This document shows, one piece after another, positions 8,343 through 18,021 of a stretch of 64,000 nt of DNA (positions are counted from its first letter, which is position 1; every line of letters begins with the position of its first letter). The stretch comes from CAIZQW01 sp942493055 (GTDB lineage Bacteria > Verrucomicrobiota > Kiritimatiellia > RFP12 > UBA1067). The notes beneath the pieces were generated by a model, which was given only the letters and a program-made list of their open reading frames with translations, was not told the origin of the DNA and searched no databases. The stretch lies in contig OW818680.1 in assembly GCA_942493055.1 (NCBI GenBank), forward strand, positions 744,001 through 808,000, written 5' to 3'. Position numbers and translations under genes: made by a program.

Positions 8343-10187
8343 TTAAAGGCCGGCTTTGAAGTTCCCCACGGCTTCGCTCGTGCGAAGGCTGCGGTTATAG
8401 AGGCGAAGGGATTTGACAACGGAAGCGAGCAGAAGCGTTGAACTGCCGTCCGGGATGCGAAGGTGGGGACTGAACCGACCCCAACCAAACTGGCGTTCGT
8501 CTCCACCGTCACACAGGAGACCATCCACCACGAAGGTGATGATCTTGGGGCCCCCATCCACCGTGATGACGACATGGTGCGGCTTGCCTGCGGACAGAAG
8601 CTGCTGGTCACTCGACCACGCGCACACCGTGCGTCCGTCATTGAGGGTGATCCGCAGCGAACCCTTGGCATCCGTGGACACAAGGATTCCCTTACCCTCT
8701 GCATCACGGCTGTCGAGGATCGCCTGATTCGGGTTGAGCGTTTCAAGAGTCAGCCACAAGTCAATGCTGAAGCCCGCGCGCAAGTCCATGCCGCGCTGAT
8801 CCTCCGATTTCGTATCGCGCCTATTGAAGGCCGGAAGTTTAGGCATCGCTGTCTGGGCAGGAATATTGCCCGTGAGCTTCAAAATTAGGCCATTCGTTGC
8901 AACCGTCTTCGCTGTCCACTGATTGAAGAGGCCTTTGACCAGCGCCGCGGGAATCAGGTGCGTGCGTCCAACCGTCTTCTGCGTTTCCGTGATATAAAAC
9001 GCGCCCTTCTCCTCGACGAGGTCGGGATAGCTCATTCGGATATACGGATCATCGTCATACAGCAGGATTTCGGGTTGCGACCACTCGATCCGTTTGCCCT
9101 GCGGCGTATCGACTTCGTGACCCGCCATGAGCCAGGCTGGATTGCGGTCATCATACGGACTGCGACCAGCCTTGCCATTCGCACCGAGATCCCCGACAAA
9201 ACGTCCACCATGGTTATGGAACCAGTAGAGGAACTGCCCGTTCGAGCATTTCCAGACGAAATTGGCGGCACGCGGATGTTTGACGCGGCGTCCATCAAGC
9301 GCATACGTCTTGTAGGCGGGCGGTGTCCAGGTGCGGGCCCCGTCGCGGCTGTAGGCGCAGGCCGGCCAGCCGTCGATCGTGCGATAGACGCAATAGAGCG
9401 ACCCGTCGCTGAGCGCGACCACGCTCTGTTCCTCAGCAACACGTCCGCCCCCTGCTGGCGTGCGCAACCCGACTGTGCCCTCCGGCAGGGTTTCAAAGGT
9501 GATCTTGGCAGGATCGCGTTCCGTGAGGATATTCGGGCTCTTCAGAAAGGCCCCTTCAGATTGCGCAAAAAATCCAGCGCCCATGGCACCAACCTTGTGG
9601 ATGACGAGGAGCGCGGCGTCATTGAGGATCAGCGGACGTCCGACATTCCAGAAAAACTTCAGTTTGCCGCTATAGACATTGGTGCGGTCGCAATCGAATT
9701 CGCGCATCGGAATATCCGTACGCTGCTCCGACCAAGTGCGGCCATGGTCATCCGTGTACTTAAAGACATAATGGCCGAGGGAATCCACGCGTTTATAGAC
9801 ACCGGCATCCTCGCGCTTCACTTCAGCGACGCGATCCGTGTTGTGATTGTAGAAACAGTAAATACGGCCATAGGGTGTTTTAAGCAACACGGCATACGAA
9901 GCTTCAGGACCCTCTTTCGGCTCGACATCCACAGGCTTCTCCCACGTGCGCCCCTGATCCGTACTGCGCATGGAGACTACATGCTGGCCGGGTTTGCCCT
10001 CAACCCCGCCACCTGTCGTGATGACACAGAGCCATGCCCCGTCATCCGTCTTCACAATATACGGCTGATCCACATAATGCTCATCCGGAATGACCCACCC
10101 ATTCGACAGATGCCGCGAATCAGGCACTGTCTCTGCGCCTACGCTTCCAACCAACCCCACAAAAACCAGCGATAATAGTAACTTCAT
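8343..10187 (-). CDS. Secreted sialidase-like BNR-repeat protein with C-terminal LamG-type domain
   Basis: A 614-residue protein with a signal peptide (about residues 1-18, cleavage near VGA). At least three Asp-box (BNR) motifs are visible: STDQGRTW at 75-82, TDDHGRTW near 146 and SRDGARTW near 290. These mark a six-bladed propeller as in sialidases and related exo-glycosidases. The last ~150 residues (from GFSIDLWLTLETLNPNQAIL to LRLYNRSL) form a concanavalin/LamG-like carbohydrate-binding or interaction domain. The catalytic sialidase arginine triad cannot be confirmed by eye, so the substrate is open. It probably works in the periplasm or outside the cell. It ends 3 bp from the rlmI-like gene. 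Confidence 0.75.
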   Translation of the reverse strand: MKLLLSLVFVGLVGSVGAETVPDSRHLSNGWVIPDEHYVDQPYIVKTDDGAWLCVITTGGGVEGKPGQHVVSMRSTDQGRTWEKPVDVEPKEGPEASYAVLLKTPYGRIYCFYNHNTDRVAEVKREDAGVYKRVDSLGHYVFKYTDDHGRTWSEQRTDIPMREFDCDRTNVYSGKLKFFWNVGRPLILNDAALLVIHKVGAMGAGFFAQSEGAFLKSPNILTERDPAKITFETLPEGTVGLRTPAGGGRVAEEQSVVALSDGSLYCVYRTIDGWPACAYSRDGARTWTPPAYKTYALDGRRVKHPRAANFVWKCSNGQFLYWFHNHGGRFVGDLGANGKAGRSPYDDRNPAWLMAGHEVDTPQGKRIEWSQPEILLYDDDPYIRMSYPDLVEEKGAFYITETQKTVGRTHLIPAALVKGLFNQWTAKTVATNGLILKLTGNIPAQTAMPKLPAFNRRDTKSEDQRGMDLRAGFSIDLWLTLETLNPNQAILDSRDAEGKGILVSTDAKGSLRITLNDGRTVCAWSSDQQLLSAGKPHHVVITVDGGPKIITFVVDGLLCDGGDERQFGWGRFSPHLRIPDGSSTLLLASVVKSLRLYNRSLRTSEAVGNFKAGL

Positions 10188-10190
10188 AAA

Positions 10191-11375
10191 TTAGATCACG
10201 CGGCAGAAGAGTCCTTTGAGATAGAGCCCTTCGGGGAAGCAGAGTCCTTCAGGATGGTCTTCGGATTGCTGGAGGCGTTTGATGACTTGGAAGTCGCGCT
10301 TGGCGTCGACGGCTGCATCGGCGACGACCTTGTCAAACATCTCGGATGTCATCAATCCCGAGCAGGAGAAGGTGGCCAGGAGACCGCCTGGACGCAGTAA
10401 CTTCATGCCGAGCAGGTTGATATCTTTGTAACCGCGCGAGGCCTTCATCAAGCTTCCCTTGGAGTCCGCGAACTTGGGCGGGTCGAGAATAATCATATCA
10501 AAGGTCTTGGCGGAATCGCGGAAGGTGCGGAGCACTTCAAAAACGTTTCCACAGATGAAGGTCGATTCTTCGACGTGGCAGGTGTTGAGTCCTGTATTCT
10601 CTCTTGCCAAAGCAAGCGCTGGTTCGGACATGTCAATGTGCGTCACGGATGCGGCTGCCGCCGTGACCGCTGCGACACCGAAACCACCGGTATAGGAGAA
10701 GGCATTCAGCACATCCAGCCCGTTGGCGTAGCGCTTAATCAATGCACGGTTGTCGCGCTGATCCAAATAAAAGCCGGTCTTGTGCCCCTGCTTGACATCC
10801 ACGTAATAACGGCAACCATGTTCCACAATCTCGATGCGATCCGGTGGCGGTTCGCCTGCAAGCACGCCCATCATGGGCTCAAGCCCTTCACGGGACCGCA
10901 CATCCACATCCGAACGCTCGTAGACGCCTCTGCACGGCGAGTACCGTTGCAAAGCATCCACGATTTCGCGCTTCCAACGTTCCGCGCCGGCGGTTGTAAA
11001 CTGGCAGACGATCCAATCCCCATAACGGTCTGCCACCAAGCCGGGCACGCCATCGGACTCGGCGTTCACCAGGCGATAGGCATTGGTCACGTCCTCAGCC
11101 AGAAAGAGACTCCGCCCGCCCACAGCCTGGGCAATACGCGCAGCGATAAAGGCTGCATCGATTTCACAGGTTCCCAAGGTCCACATGCGCACGCGGATCT
11201 GAGACTCAGGGGAATAGGCACCCCTGCCGAGAAGCGTGCCATCAGATGCTTTCACCGAGACCGTATCGCCTAGCCCGGGATTGCCTTCCACATGGGCGAT
11301 GGCCCCAGAGAAGATCCATGGATGACGACGCTGAACTGAAAACTCACGTTTAGGCTGGAGAATTACTGCATTCAT
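10191..11375 (-). CDS. rlmI: Class I SAM-dependent rRNA methyltransferase, RlmI-like
   Basis: 394 residues. Residues 1-75 form a PUA RNA-binding domain (LQPKREFSVQRRHPWIFSGA). The central part has KTGFYLDQRDNR at 199-210 and the SAM-binding strand VLNAFSYTGGFGV. The catalytic motif LDPPKF is at 297-302 and a second motif with FSCSG has Cys338. This is the layout of the RlmI family, which makes 5-methylcytosine in 23S rRNA. No Shine-Dalgarno sequence is visible before the ATG at 11375. The sialidase-like gene follows after 3 bp, suggesting a joint transcript without obvious functional link. Confidence 0.85.
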   Translation of the reverse strand: MNAVILQPKREFSVQRRHPWIFSGAIAHVEGNPGLGDTVSVKASDGTLLGRGAYSPESQIRVRMWTLGTCEIDAAFIAARIAQAVGGRSLFLAEDVTNAYRLVNAESDGVPGLVADRYGDWIVCQFTTAGAERWKREIVDALQRYSPCRGVYERSDVDVRSREGLEPMMGVLAGEPPPDRIEIVEHGCRYYVDVKQGHKTGFYLDQRDNRALIKRYANGLDVLNAFSYTGGFGVAAVTAAAASVTHIDMSEPALALARENTGLNTCHVEESTFICGNVFEVLRTFRDSAKTFDMIILDPPKFADSKGSLMKASRGYKDINLLGMKLLRPGGLLATFSCSGLMTSEMFDKVVADAAVDAKRDFQVIKRLQQSEDHPEGLCFPEGLYLKGLFCRVI

Positions 11376-11419
11376 GGGCGGTATTGTACACGAAATGTTT
11401 TAAAAATGGAAACTGGATA

Positions 11420-12694
11420 TTACTCGTGGCGCAAGGCTTCGATCGGATCGAGTGATGCGGCGCGCATGGCGGGATAGAGTCCGAAGACAATCCCGATACC
11501 TGCGCTGATGCCGAACGCCAAGAACAAGCTGTAGGGCTCGACCACGGTGGGCATGTCGGTCGTCAGCGTAATCAGGCTGGGAATCGCAATGCCCAAGAGC
11601 AAGCCGACAAGGCCGCCGCCAATGGAGAGCACGCAGGTGTTGATGAGAAACTGGACAACAATGCGGCTTTTCCGCGCACCGATCGCGCGACGGATGCCAA
11701 TCTCTTTTGTGCGCTCCGTGACAGAGGCCAGCATGATATTCATGATGCCAATGCCGCCCACCAGCAAGCTGATGCCCGCAATCGCGCCCAGTACGATATT
11801 AAAGGTTTTTTTGGTCCGCTCCGCTTCGCGCAACAAGGTCAACGGCACATCGATCTTATAATCCTTCCGCTTATGAAAGCGGACGAGCATCGATTCAATC
11901 GCCTTGCTGCCGGCCTCAACAGCCTCGGTGTTTGCCATCCGCACGATGATCTGTCCCAGCTCAATACGTTCGCCCTCCGTATGCCCCTCCGGCGTGTAGC
12001 GGATGCTCGTATCGCCGAACATCTTCTTTCCTGTGGACATCGGTATGTAGACATCCGCTTCACTGTCTGGCGCGCGGACAGAGCCCCCGTCTTCATTCTT
12101 CACAATCCCGACAACCTCAAAACTGCCGTTGCCAATGCGGATCATCTGCCCGACCACCTCTTCAGCCGCCAGCAAGCGCCGAACCCCCATCTCCGTCAGC
12201 ACGCAGACGTTGGCCACGGCATCCAGGTCATTCTGCTTCAAGACGCGTCCGGCCAAGACCGGACGCTCGACCACATTAAACCAGCTCGGTTCCGTCTCAA
12301 CGACGCGCAACTGCAATTGGCGGTCACCAAAGCGTGTATTGCGGCGCACCATGCGCGCCGGCACCGTCAGCATCACCTGGGGGATCGTTTCTCGGATGCG
12401 TTGCTCATCTTCATACAGCAACCCATACATGACCAGCTTGCTGTTTTTCGAAGCGCCGCCTACACCTGAATCATCCGAGGGCTTTTCAGAGGAGAGCAAG
12501 ATGTTCTGGCTTCCCAGCCGCTTGATCGCTTCCAGCGCTTGCTGGCTTGCGCCCTCGCCCACTGCGAGCATGGCGATCACACTGCCGACACCAAAGACCA
12601 TGCCGAGCATGGTCAGGCAGGAACGTGTTTTATGACGCCAGACATCGCCAAGACCTAAACGGACAAAGGGCCATATATAGAAGAGCTGACTCAC
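11420..12694 (-). CDS. MacB/FtsX-type ABC transporter permease
   Basis: A 424-residue protein with the MacB-permease layout: one membrane helix near residues 28-47 (LTMLGMVFGVGSVIAMLAVG), a large periplasmic MacB-PCD-like domain, then three helices at the C-terminus, with the conserved cytoplasmic turn RTKEIGIRRAIGARKSRI between the first two. MacB-type transporters drive substrates from the periplasm through a TolC channel by mechanotransmission. The start overlaps the ATPase stop by 4 bp (ATGA). It is the last gene of a four-gene operon encoding every part of a tripartite pump. Confidence 0.9.
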   Translation of the reverse strand: MSQLFYIWPFVRLGLGDVWRHKTRSCLTMLGMVFGVGSVIAMLAVGEGASQQALEAIKRLGSQNILLSSEKPSDDSGVGGASKNSKLVMYGLLYEDEQRIRETIPQVMLTVPARMVRRNTRFGDRQLQLRVVETEPSWFNVVERPVLAGRVLKQNDLDAVANVCVLTEMGVRRLLAAEEVVGQMIRIGNGSFEVVGIVKNEDGGSVRAPDSEADVYIPMSTGKKMFGDTSIRYTPEGHTEGERIELGQIIVRMANTEAVEAGSKAIESMLVRFHKRKDYKIDVPLTLLREAERTKKTFNIVLGAIAGISLLVGGIGIMNIMLASVTERTKEIGIRRAIGARKSRIVVQFLINTCVLSIGGGLVGLLLGIAIPSLITLTTDMPTVVEPYSLFLAFGISAGIGIVFGLYPAMRAASLDPIEALRHE

Positions 12695-13395
12695 AGACTG
12701 CCCTCCGTAATCGAAGCAATGCGGCCGTCCTTCAGGATGATGCGCGACTTTGCATAGTTTGCGATATCCGCTTCGTGGGTCACGACAATGACGGTCTTTC
12801 CTTGATCATACAGCTCCTGAAACAGCCCCATGATTTGCGTGCTGGTTGTCGAATCCAAGTTACCTGTCGGCTCATCGGCCAGCAAGACCGCAGGATCATT
12901 GGCCAAGGCCCGTGCCACTGCCACACGCTGGCGCTGTCCGCCCGACAGTTCAGACGGCAAGTGTTTCAAGCGATGCCCCATGCCGACGCGATCCGCCAAT
13001 TCCTTGGCTTTCTTGATACGCTCCGACGCGGGAATTCCCAAATACAGCAAGGGGACTTCAATATTCTCGCGCACGGTCAACTGGGGAATCAGATGAAAAC
13101 TCTGGAAGATAAAACCCAGATTGCGCAGCCGGTGATCACTCAGTTCATCATCGTCCATCTCTGCAACATTCACACCGTTTAACCAATACTCGCCGCTCGA
13201 CGGACGATCGAGACAGCCCAGAATATTCAGCATGGTGCTTTTGCCAGAGCCACTATGCCCCATGATGGCCCAATAGCCGCCTTTGCGAATGGAAAAGGAG
13301 ATGCCATCCAAGGCGCGCACGATCTCATCACCAACATGGTAATGACGTTTGACCTCTTCAAAACGAACCACTTCTCCCACCTGAGGAACACTCAT
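12691..13395 (-). CDS. ABC transporter ATP-binding protein, MacB/LolD type
   Basis: 234 residues with a complete nucleotide-binding domain: Walker A GHSGSGKS at 46-53, the signature LSGGQRQRVAVARAL, Walker B VLLADEPTG, and the switch histidine in VIVVTHE. The order and the LDRPSSGEYWLNG segment fit the LolD/MacB branch of ABC ATPases. It overlaps both neighbours by 4 bp (13392-13395 with the adaptor, 12691-12694 with the permease), so expression is tightly coupled. Confidence 0.93.
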   Translation of the reverse strand: MSVPQVGEVVRFEEVKRHYHVGDEIVRALDGISFSIRKGGYWAIMGHSGSGKSTMLNILGCLDRPSSGEYWLNGVNVAEMDDDELSDHRLRNLGFIFQSFHLIPQLTVRENIEVPLLYLGIPASERIKKAKELADRVGMGHRLKHLPSELSGGQRQRVAVARALANDPAVLLADEPTGNLDSTTSTQIMGLFQELYDQGKTVIVVTHEADIANYAKSRIILKDGRIASITEGSL

Positions 13396-15131
13396 GTGCC
13401 CGTTTCCTTCATTGATGTGCCCACAATGCCGACTGTAGCAGCATCACTCTTCTTCTCGTGATGAGACTCTGTCTTAACATCATCATTGACCTCGGTCTTG
13501 GTCTCCCCGTTTACATGGGTCTTGGTCTCGGAGGGATCATCCTCCTTCACAACTGGCTTACGCTTCTTTGATTTCAACGGTGGAGGCTGGTCCAGCACGT
13601 CATCCTCCTGCGCGCGCGCCTTCATCCTTCTACGGGCCTCTTCCATCTGGACCGAGTCTTTGTCCTCGGACTTTGACTCCTTAATCGGAGGGGCCATCAT
13701 CACCTCTTCCCCGACTTTCACGCCATCGATAATACGTATCATCCGGTTGTTATCAAAGCCGACGCGCACCATCTGTGAGATCCAGACCCCGTTTCGGCGC
13801 ACATAGAGCATGGGCATGCCATTCTCGCGCACGACACACTGCACCGGCACATACATCACCTTGTCATAGGAATCCTTCACCAGCTCAACATCGCAACTCA
13901 TGCCCGGACGGATCGTCACATCCTGGAAATCACATTCGATCTCGCACTTATACAACTTCAAATCCGGATTGAGGCTGGAACTTTGCCCATCCGGAAGAAT
14001 ACCGATCTTCACAAGCTTCCCGTCAAACACACGCCCCGGGAAGGCATCGATCTTAATCTTTGCGCTCATCCCCTTTGTGACTTTCGTCAAGCTCGCCTCT
14101 GGCGTCATGGTCTCAACAACCATGCCCGACTCCAGGGGAATGTAGATCAGCTCCTGGCGTTCGACAACGGCGCCGCCAACCGCAAGGGGCTTGACCCACC
14201 ACTGGCGTCTTGAGATCTGCACGGTGGAGGCATAGAGGACAATTCCGTTGGTGGGCGAAAAGATCTTACTCTTCTCGATCTGCACTTTCAACTCCGCCAG
14301 CCGGTTGGTTGCGCGGTCATATTCACGCCCCCTGGCGCGCAATTCAGACTCCACCTGACGCAGCGTCGCCTTGTTCTGCCAGGCAATACGGATCTGCGCG
14401 CGCTCGGCCTTACGCATGCGACTGCTCAAGGCCGCCTTCTGTTGCAGAACCGTATAATTGGTCAGCACAGACATTTTGGTCTGGGCCATCTCAAAGTTGA
14501 TTTGTCTGCGCTTCAGCTCGAGCTGATCCGCCTGCAGATCCGTGCGGGTCAAAAACGAGGCTTCGGCCAGACGCTTCGACCAATCCAGCTTCTCTGTCGC
14601 ACGCTGGACCTCTTCATCGGCCAAGGCCATGTCGGCTTCATACTGGCGACGCAACTGAGGAAAATCCCCTTGCTCATATTTTTCTCGCTCCATCTTGGCC
14701 AGTTGCAACTCGACCTCGCTGTCCAATTGGCTGGCTTCACAGTCGCCCTTGGCAATCTCCAGCTTTTCACGCGTGACGGTCACAGCAGACTCGACATTCC
14801 CCACCACAATCTCCTGCTCGTTGCGTTTCTCGATCAGGTCACTCGCATTAAACTCGATCAGCAAGTCGCCAGCCTTCACATTCATGCCTTCGTCAATGAC
14901 CCAGATCACAGTGTTATGACCTTCCAGCTCGTTGGCGATCACGACCTTGTCGCGACTCTGGATCGACCCTGCTGAGGTCACTGAAATCGTCAAAGGACCT
15001 TCCTGCACCTTAATAACAGGAACCGCTACTTCTTTCGGCTTCCGGTTTCGCACGCCGACCCAGACGCCCAGCGCGAGCAGGAGCCCGCCGATGACTAAAA
15101 TCCGTTTTTTGATACTGATTCTTTTTTTCAT
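13392..15131 (-). CDS. HlyD/MacA-type periplasmic adaptor of an ABC efflux pump
   Basis: A 579-residue protein anchored by one N-terminal helix (about residues 9-26). A first lipoyl half (VISTSAGSIQSRDKVV-like strand; DEGMNVKAGDLLIEFNASDL) is followed by a long coiled coil (about 100-270, rich in E, K, R, Q), a second lipoyl half (SPTNGIVLYASTV) and beta-barrel and membrane-proximal domains. The last ~90 residues are an unusual charged low-complexity tail (K, E, D, T, H) ending the protein. The adaptor links the FtsX-type permease to the TolC channel. The ATG at 15131 overlaps the TolC stop (ATGA), which fixes this start in preference to an upstream one. Confidence 0.88.
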   Translation of the reverse strand: MKKRISIKKRILVIGGLLLALGVWVGVRNRKPKEVAVPVIKVQEGPLTISVTSAGSIQSRDKVVIANELEGHNTVIWVIDEGMNVKAGDLLIEFNASDLIEKRNEQEIVVGNVESAVTVTREKLEIAKGDCEASQLDSEVELQLAKMEREKYEQGDFPQLRRQYEADMALADEEVQRATEKLDWSKRLAEASFLTRTDLQADQLELKRRQINFEMAQTKMSVLTNYTVLQQKAALSSRMRKAERAQIRIAWQNKATLRQVESELRARGREYDRATNRLAELKVQIEKSKIFSPTNGIVLYASTVQISRRQWWVKPLAVGGAVVERQELIYIPLESGMVVETMTPEASLTKVTKGMSAKIKIDAFPGRVFDGKLVKIGILPDGQSSSLNPDLKLYKCEIECDFQDVTIRPGMSCDVELVKDSYDKVMYVPVQCVVRENGMPMLYVRRNGVWISQMVRVGFDNNRMIRIIDGVKVGEEVMMAPPIKESKSEDKDSVQMEEARRRMKARAQEDDVLDQPPPLKSKKRKPVVKEDDPSETKTHVNGETKTEVNDDVKTESHHEKKSDAATVGIVGTSMKETGT

Positions 15132-16864
15132 GGTTGTTTTCCGCCATCGATAAGATTCGTGCGCTGCCACATGCCCATATCTGAAATACTCAGGATGCCC
15201 ATATCACGACGCAACTCCAATTCTCTGAGCCGCCAGCCGACAATCGCAGCACACAACTCATCCTGCGCACTGATGAGTGATTTTTGAGCATCCAGCACAT
15301 CGCGCATGATGACACGTCCGGACTGCATAAACATGGCGGTGCTGGCCACGCGCATCCGCGCCACACGCAAGGACTCTGTTCGAATTTTATAGGAGGATTC
15401 CGCAGCAGCCAGACTGCGAACGCCATTTCGGATAGCCGCTTTGACGCCATCTTCCTTTTCATCAATTTCGCGTTTCGTCTGCTCGAGCGCAATCAATTTC
15501 TTCTTGTAGGCATTCCGCTCCAGCCTTCGATTCCAAGGCCAGTCCGCGCGCAGCGAGAAGCGCCAGCTTTCACCTCCGGAATCTTGAGCGGCATCGCTCA
15601 GCGCGATCGAGCGAGAGGAATCGCCTCTTGCCATCACTGCGACATCTGCACGGAGCATATCTGCTGCAACTTTCACCACACGCTCCGCGTCATTCAAGGT
15701 GTCGCGCGTATTCATCAAGTCTAAGCGTTTGCCCAAGGCAATTTCACACGCATCCTCTTCGTCCGGGAAGAGCCGTTCTCCACCGGTTCCATCCTTAGCA
15801 TCCTGCTGGACCTCGCGTGTCAGGCTCACCAACTCCTCTTCATCAACCTCGACCAATGCATCCGGCGGCAAGCCAATCGACAACTTGAAGTTATCCAGCC
15901 TCGTCTCAAACGAGCGCCGCATGGTAATCACACCCTCGCGAGCGGTCAACAGTTGGGATTTCGCCTGGTCAGCCTCGATGCTGCCCATACGGCCAGCCTC
16001 AAACATCATCGCGGCGCGCCTGCTGTTCAGGTCCAGATTATGTTCGTTCTCCTTGGCATTCTTCAGGCGCTGCGCGTATTCCAACACAGCAAAATAGCGA
16101 TCCGTCACGGTCACGGCATACGTCTGCCGATAATACTCGAACTTGCGGATAGCGTACGTGAGATTCCGTTCAGCCTGGGTCAGGGGTTCGCGCACGATCT
16201 CCTGTCCAGATCCCCGAAGCAGCGGTATGGTCATTGACAAATCGCCCGCCAAGCCCAGCGAACTCCAGTCGCTGCTCAACAAACGGGTCACATCCAACGC
16301 CAGATTTCCAGCCACGACCGTGCCGCTTTCAAAGCGACGTGAAAAATCTGCGCCTGTCGCAGCGGAGATGCGCGGATCAGAACCCCGGACTGCATCACTG
16401 AGCGCGCCCAGCAACATCCCGCTGAAGGTCGTTTCAAAACCAAACTGCTTGGAGTCCAATTCCAGTGCCGCTGTGAAAACAGCCTCCTTCAGACTCTGAT
16501 ACATCCGGTCATTCCGGGCAGCCACATTGAGCGCTTCCGGCAACGTGAGCCGCCAGACACCATTCGTGAGGTTAACGGCCATATCCGGGATGGCGGGGAA
16601 GACAACGGATTCATCGCCACGGGCGATCGCCTGTAACGCAATGCGGAGGGTTAAGGCATCGGCTGGGCGCGTCATGTCCAGGTTGTTTGTGCGTCCGGTC
16701 TGGACCTGCCAGTAGGCCGTGGCCAGGCGATGCGCCACCGCTTCGGTCTCGCGATCCGCGCGCGTCGGCGTCATACAGCCGACAGGCGCAACGAGCAGCC
16801 CCAAACAGCCAAGCAATAAAATGAACGCCCCCAGCTTTTTCCGAAGCTGTTTAAAACAAATCAT
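15128..16864 (-). CDS. TolC-family outer-membrane efflux protein
   Basis: A 578-residue protein with an N-terminal signal (hydrophobic stretch LGAFILLLGCLGLLVAPVGC); the Cys after APVG may be lipid-modified, though the lipobox is poor. The remainder is helical with TolC-type repeats (NLTYAIRKFEYYRQTYAVTV; RRAAMMFEAGRMGSIEADQA; a second half with ALEQTKREIDEKEDGVKAAI and AQKSLISAQDEL). The asparagine/glutamine-rich coiled coils are those of trimeric efflux channels. Start at 16864 is chosen for the AGGGGAGA site. It is the first gene of the pump operon, divergent from birA. Confidence 0.85.
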   Translation of the reverse strand: MICFKQLRKKLGAFILLLGCLGLLVAPVGCMTPTRADRETEAVAHRLATAYWQVQTGRTNNLDMTRPADALTLRIALQAIARGDESVVFPAIPDMAVNLTNGVWRLTLPEALNVAARNDRMYQSLKEAVFTAALELDSKQFGFETTFSGMLLGALSDAVRGSDPRISAATGADFSRRFESGTVVAGNLALDVTRLLSSDWSSLGLAGDLSMTIPLLRGSGQEIVREPLTQAERNLTYAIRKFEYYRQTYAVTVTDRYFAVLEYAQRLKNAKENEHNLDLNSRRAAMMFEAGRMGSIEADQAKSQLLTAREGVITMRRSFETRLDNFKLSIGLPPDALVEVDEEELVSLTREVQQDAKDGTGGERLFPDEEDACEIALGKRLDLMNTRDTLNDAERVVKVAADMLRADVAVMARGDSSRSIALSDAAQDSGGESWRFSLRADWPWNRRLERNAYKKKLIALEQTKREIDEKEDGVKAAIRNGVRSLAAAESSYKIRTESLRVARMRVASTAMFMQSGRVIMRDVLDAQKSLISAQDELCAAIVGWRLRELELRRDMGILSISDMGMWQRTNLIDGGKQP

Positions 16865-17019
16865 CCAATCTCCCCTTAAAACAAAAAAAATGTGTTCAAC
16901 AGTCATGCCCTAGTTATTAATCAACAGTATACGCTTTCCGTTAGACATCGACAATTGCTTTTTCCGTTTTTTCGATACGTTTTTTTTTAAAGGAAATTTT
17001 TAATTCATATTCTTTCCCC

Positions 17020-17047
17020 TTGCTTTTCGCGCAAACAGTTGTACAAT
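17020..17047 (+). promoter_or_regulatory. Possible sigma-70 promoter of birA
   Basis: TTGCTT (17020-17025), a 16-bp spacer and TACAAT (17042-17047) lie 44 bp before the birA start in the divergent intergenic region. The -35 is imperfect. The A/T-rich stretch before it (16910-17010) presumably also holds the promoter of the efflux operon, but no clear match was seen. Confidence 0.45.
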
Positions 17048-17090
17048 GAGGATTAATGTTTGATTCATGCGCCACTTGAAGGTATTTGTG

Positions 17091-17870
17091 ATGCAAAAAA
17101 ATTCGTTTGAATTGACCGCAAAAAGATTAGGGAACGACGTTCGGTTTTTAAAAGAAACGGCTTCGACCAATCGTGATGTTGATACGGCTGCACAGGCAGG
17201 CGCAGCAGAGGGTTTGCTGATCATGGCAGAGACGCAAACCGAAGGACGCGGGCGCATGTCGCGCACGTGGTTTTCACCCGGGGGAGCCAATCTCTATTTT
17301 TCACTTTTGCTGCGACCGGATGTCGAACTCTCCGCCGTACCCTCCTTGCCGCTCGTAGTCGGCCTGGCTGTCGCTGAGGCGATCGTCGCGTGCGCGCCTG
17401 CCCTGTTGCCTAAAATAAAGTGGCCCAATGATATTCTTGTCAGCGGAAAGAAAGTCTGCGGCATCCTCTGCGAGCTCCAAACCAGGCAGAACACCGTCGA
17501 CTACGTCGTGATCGGCATCGGCGTCAATGTCAACCTCCCTGCCGCGCAAATCCCGGAGGAGTTAAAGGAGCGCGCGACCTCCATCCTGATCGAAAATGGC
17601 GAACCCTTAAACCGTGAGCATTTGCTGGCGGAGATTTTAAACCGACTGGAACCGCTTTACGACAACTGGAGGGTATTCGGCTTTAAACCGCTCCTCCAGA
17701 ACATCAATGCGCTGGATGCATTACGCGGGCTCGCGGTCCGCATGGAACTTGCGGGTTCGCCGGTTGAGGGTGTCGCCTCTGGCATCCAGGCAGACGGGGC
17801 GCTCCTGCTGCAAACCCCGCGTGGGCCGGTCCCGATCTACTCGGGTGAAGCGCATATCCTCGCACGCTAA
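17091..17870 (+). CDS. birA: Biotin-[acetyl-CoA-carboxylase] ligase, monofunctional
   Basis: A 259-residue enzyme that activates biotin to biotinyl-AMP and transfers it to the carboxyl-carrier protein of acetyl-CoA carboxylase. The biotin-binding motif GRGRMSRTW, the KWPNDI motif and the GIGVNVN strand are present, followed by the small C-terminal SH3-like domain. The N-terminal DNA-binding domain of bifunctional BirA repressors is absent, so it should not be an autoregulator. ATG at 17091 is preferred over 17067 because GAAGG lies 10 nt before it. It is one of only two plus-strand genes in the window. Confidence 0.93.
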   Translation: MQKNSFELTAKRLGNDVRFLKETASTNRDVDTAAQAGAAEGLLIMAETQTEGRGRMSRTWFSPGGANLYFSLLLRPDVELSAVPSLPLVVGLAVAEAIVACAPALLPKIKWPNDILVSGKKVCGILCELQTRQNTVDYVVIGIGVNVNLPAAQIPEELKERATSILIENGEPLNREHLLAEILNRLEPLYDNWRVFGFKPLLQNINALDALRGLAVRMELAGSPVEGVASGIQADGALLLQTPRGPVPIYSGEAHILAR

Positions 17871-17879
17871 GCGTGAGCT

Positions 17880-17972
17880 GGCCTGTAACTTGAGCGTTAA
17901 GCGTTGGGCGTTGAGCGTTAAGCGTTCCAAACTTTTAACTCTCAACGTTTAACTTTTAACGCTTAATTTAAG
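17880..17972. repeat. GCGTTAAGCGTT-word repeat with inverted partner
   Basis: Tandem GCGTTAAGCGTT/GGCGTTGAGCGTT words (about 17892-17927) are followed by inverted words (AACTCTCAACGTTTAACTTT, then TAACGCTTAA). This stutter can fold on itself and fills most of the gap between the convergent birA and methyltransferase genes. It lacks the form of a standard terminator. Confidence 0.7.
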
Positions 17973-18021
17973 AAGTTACTCCCCTCGTTTTTTCCCGGGG
18001 TCTCACTGCCACTGCCAACTG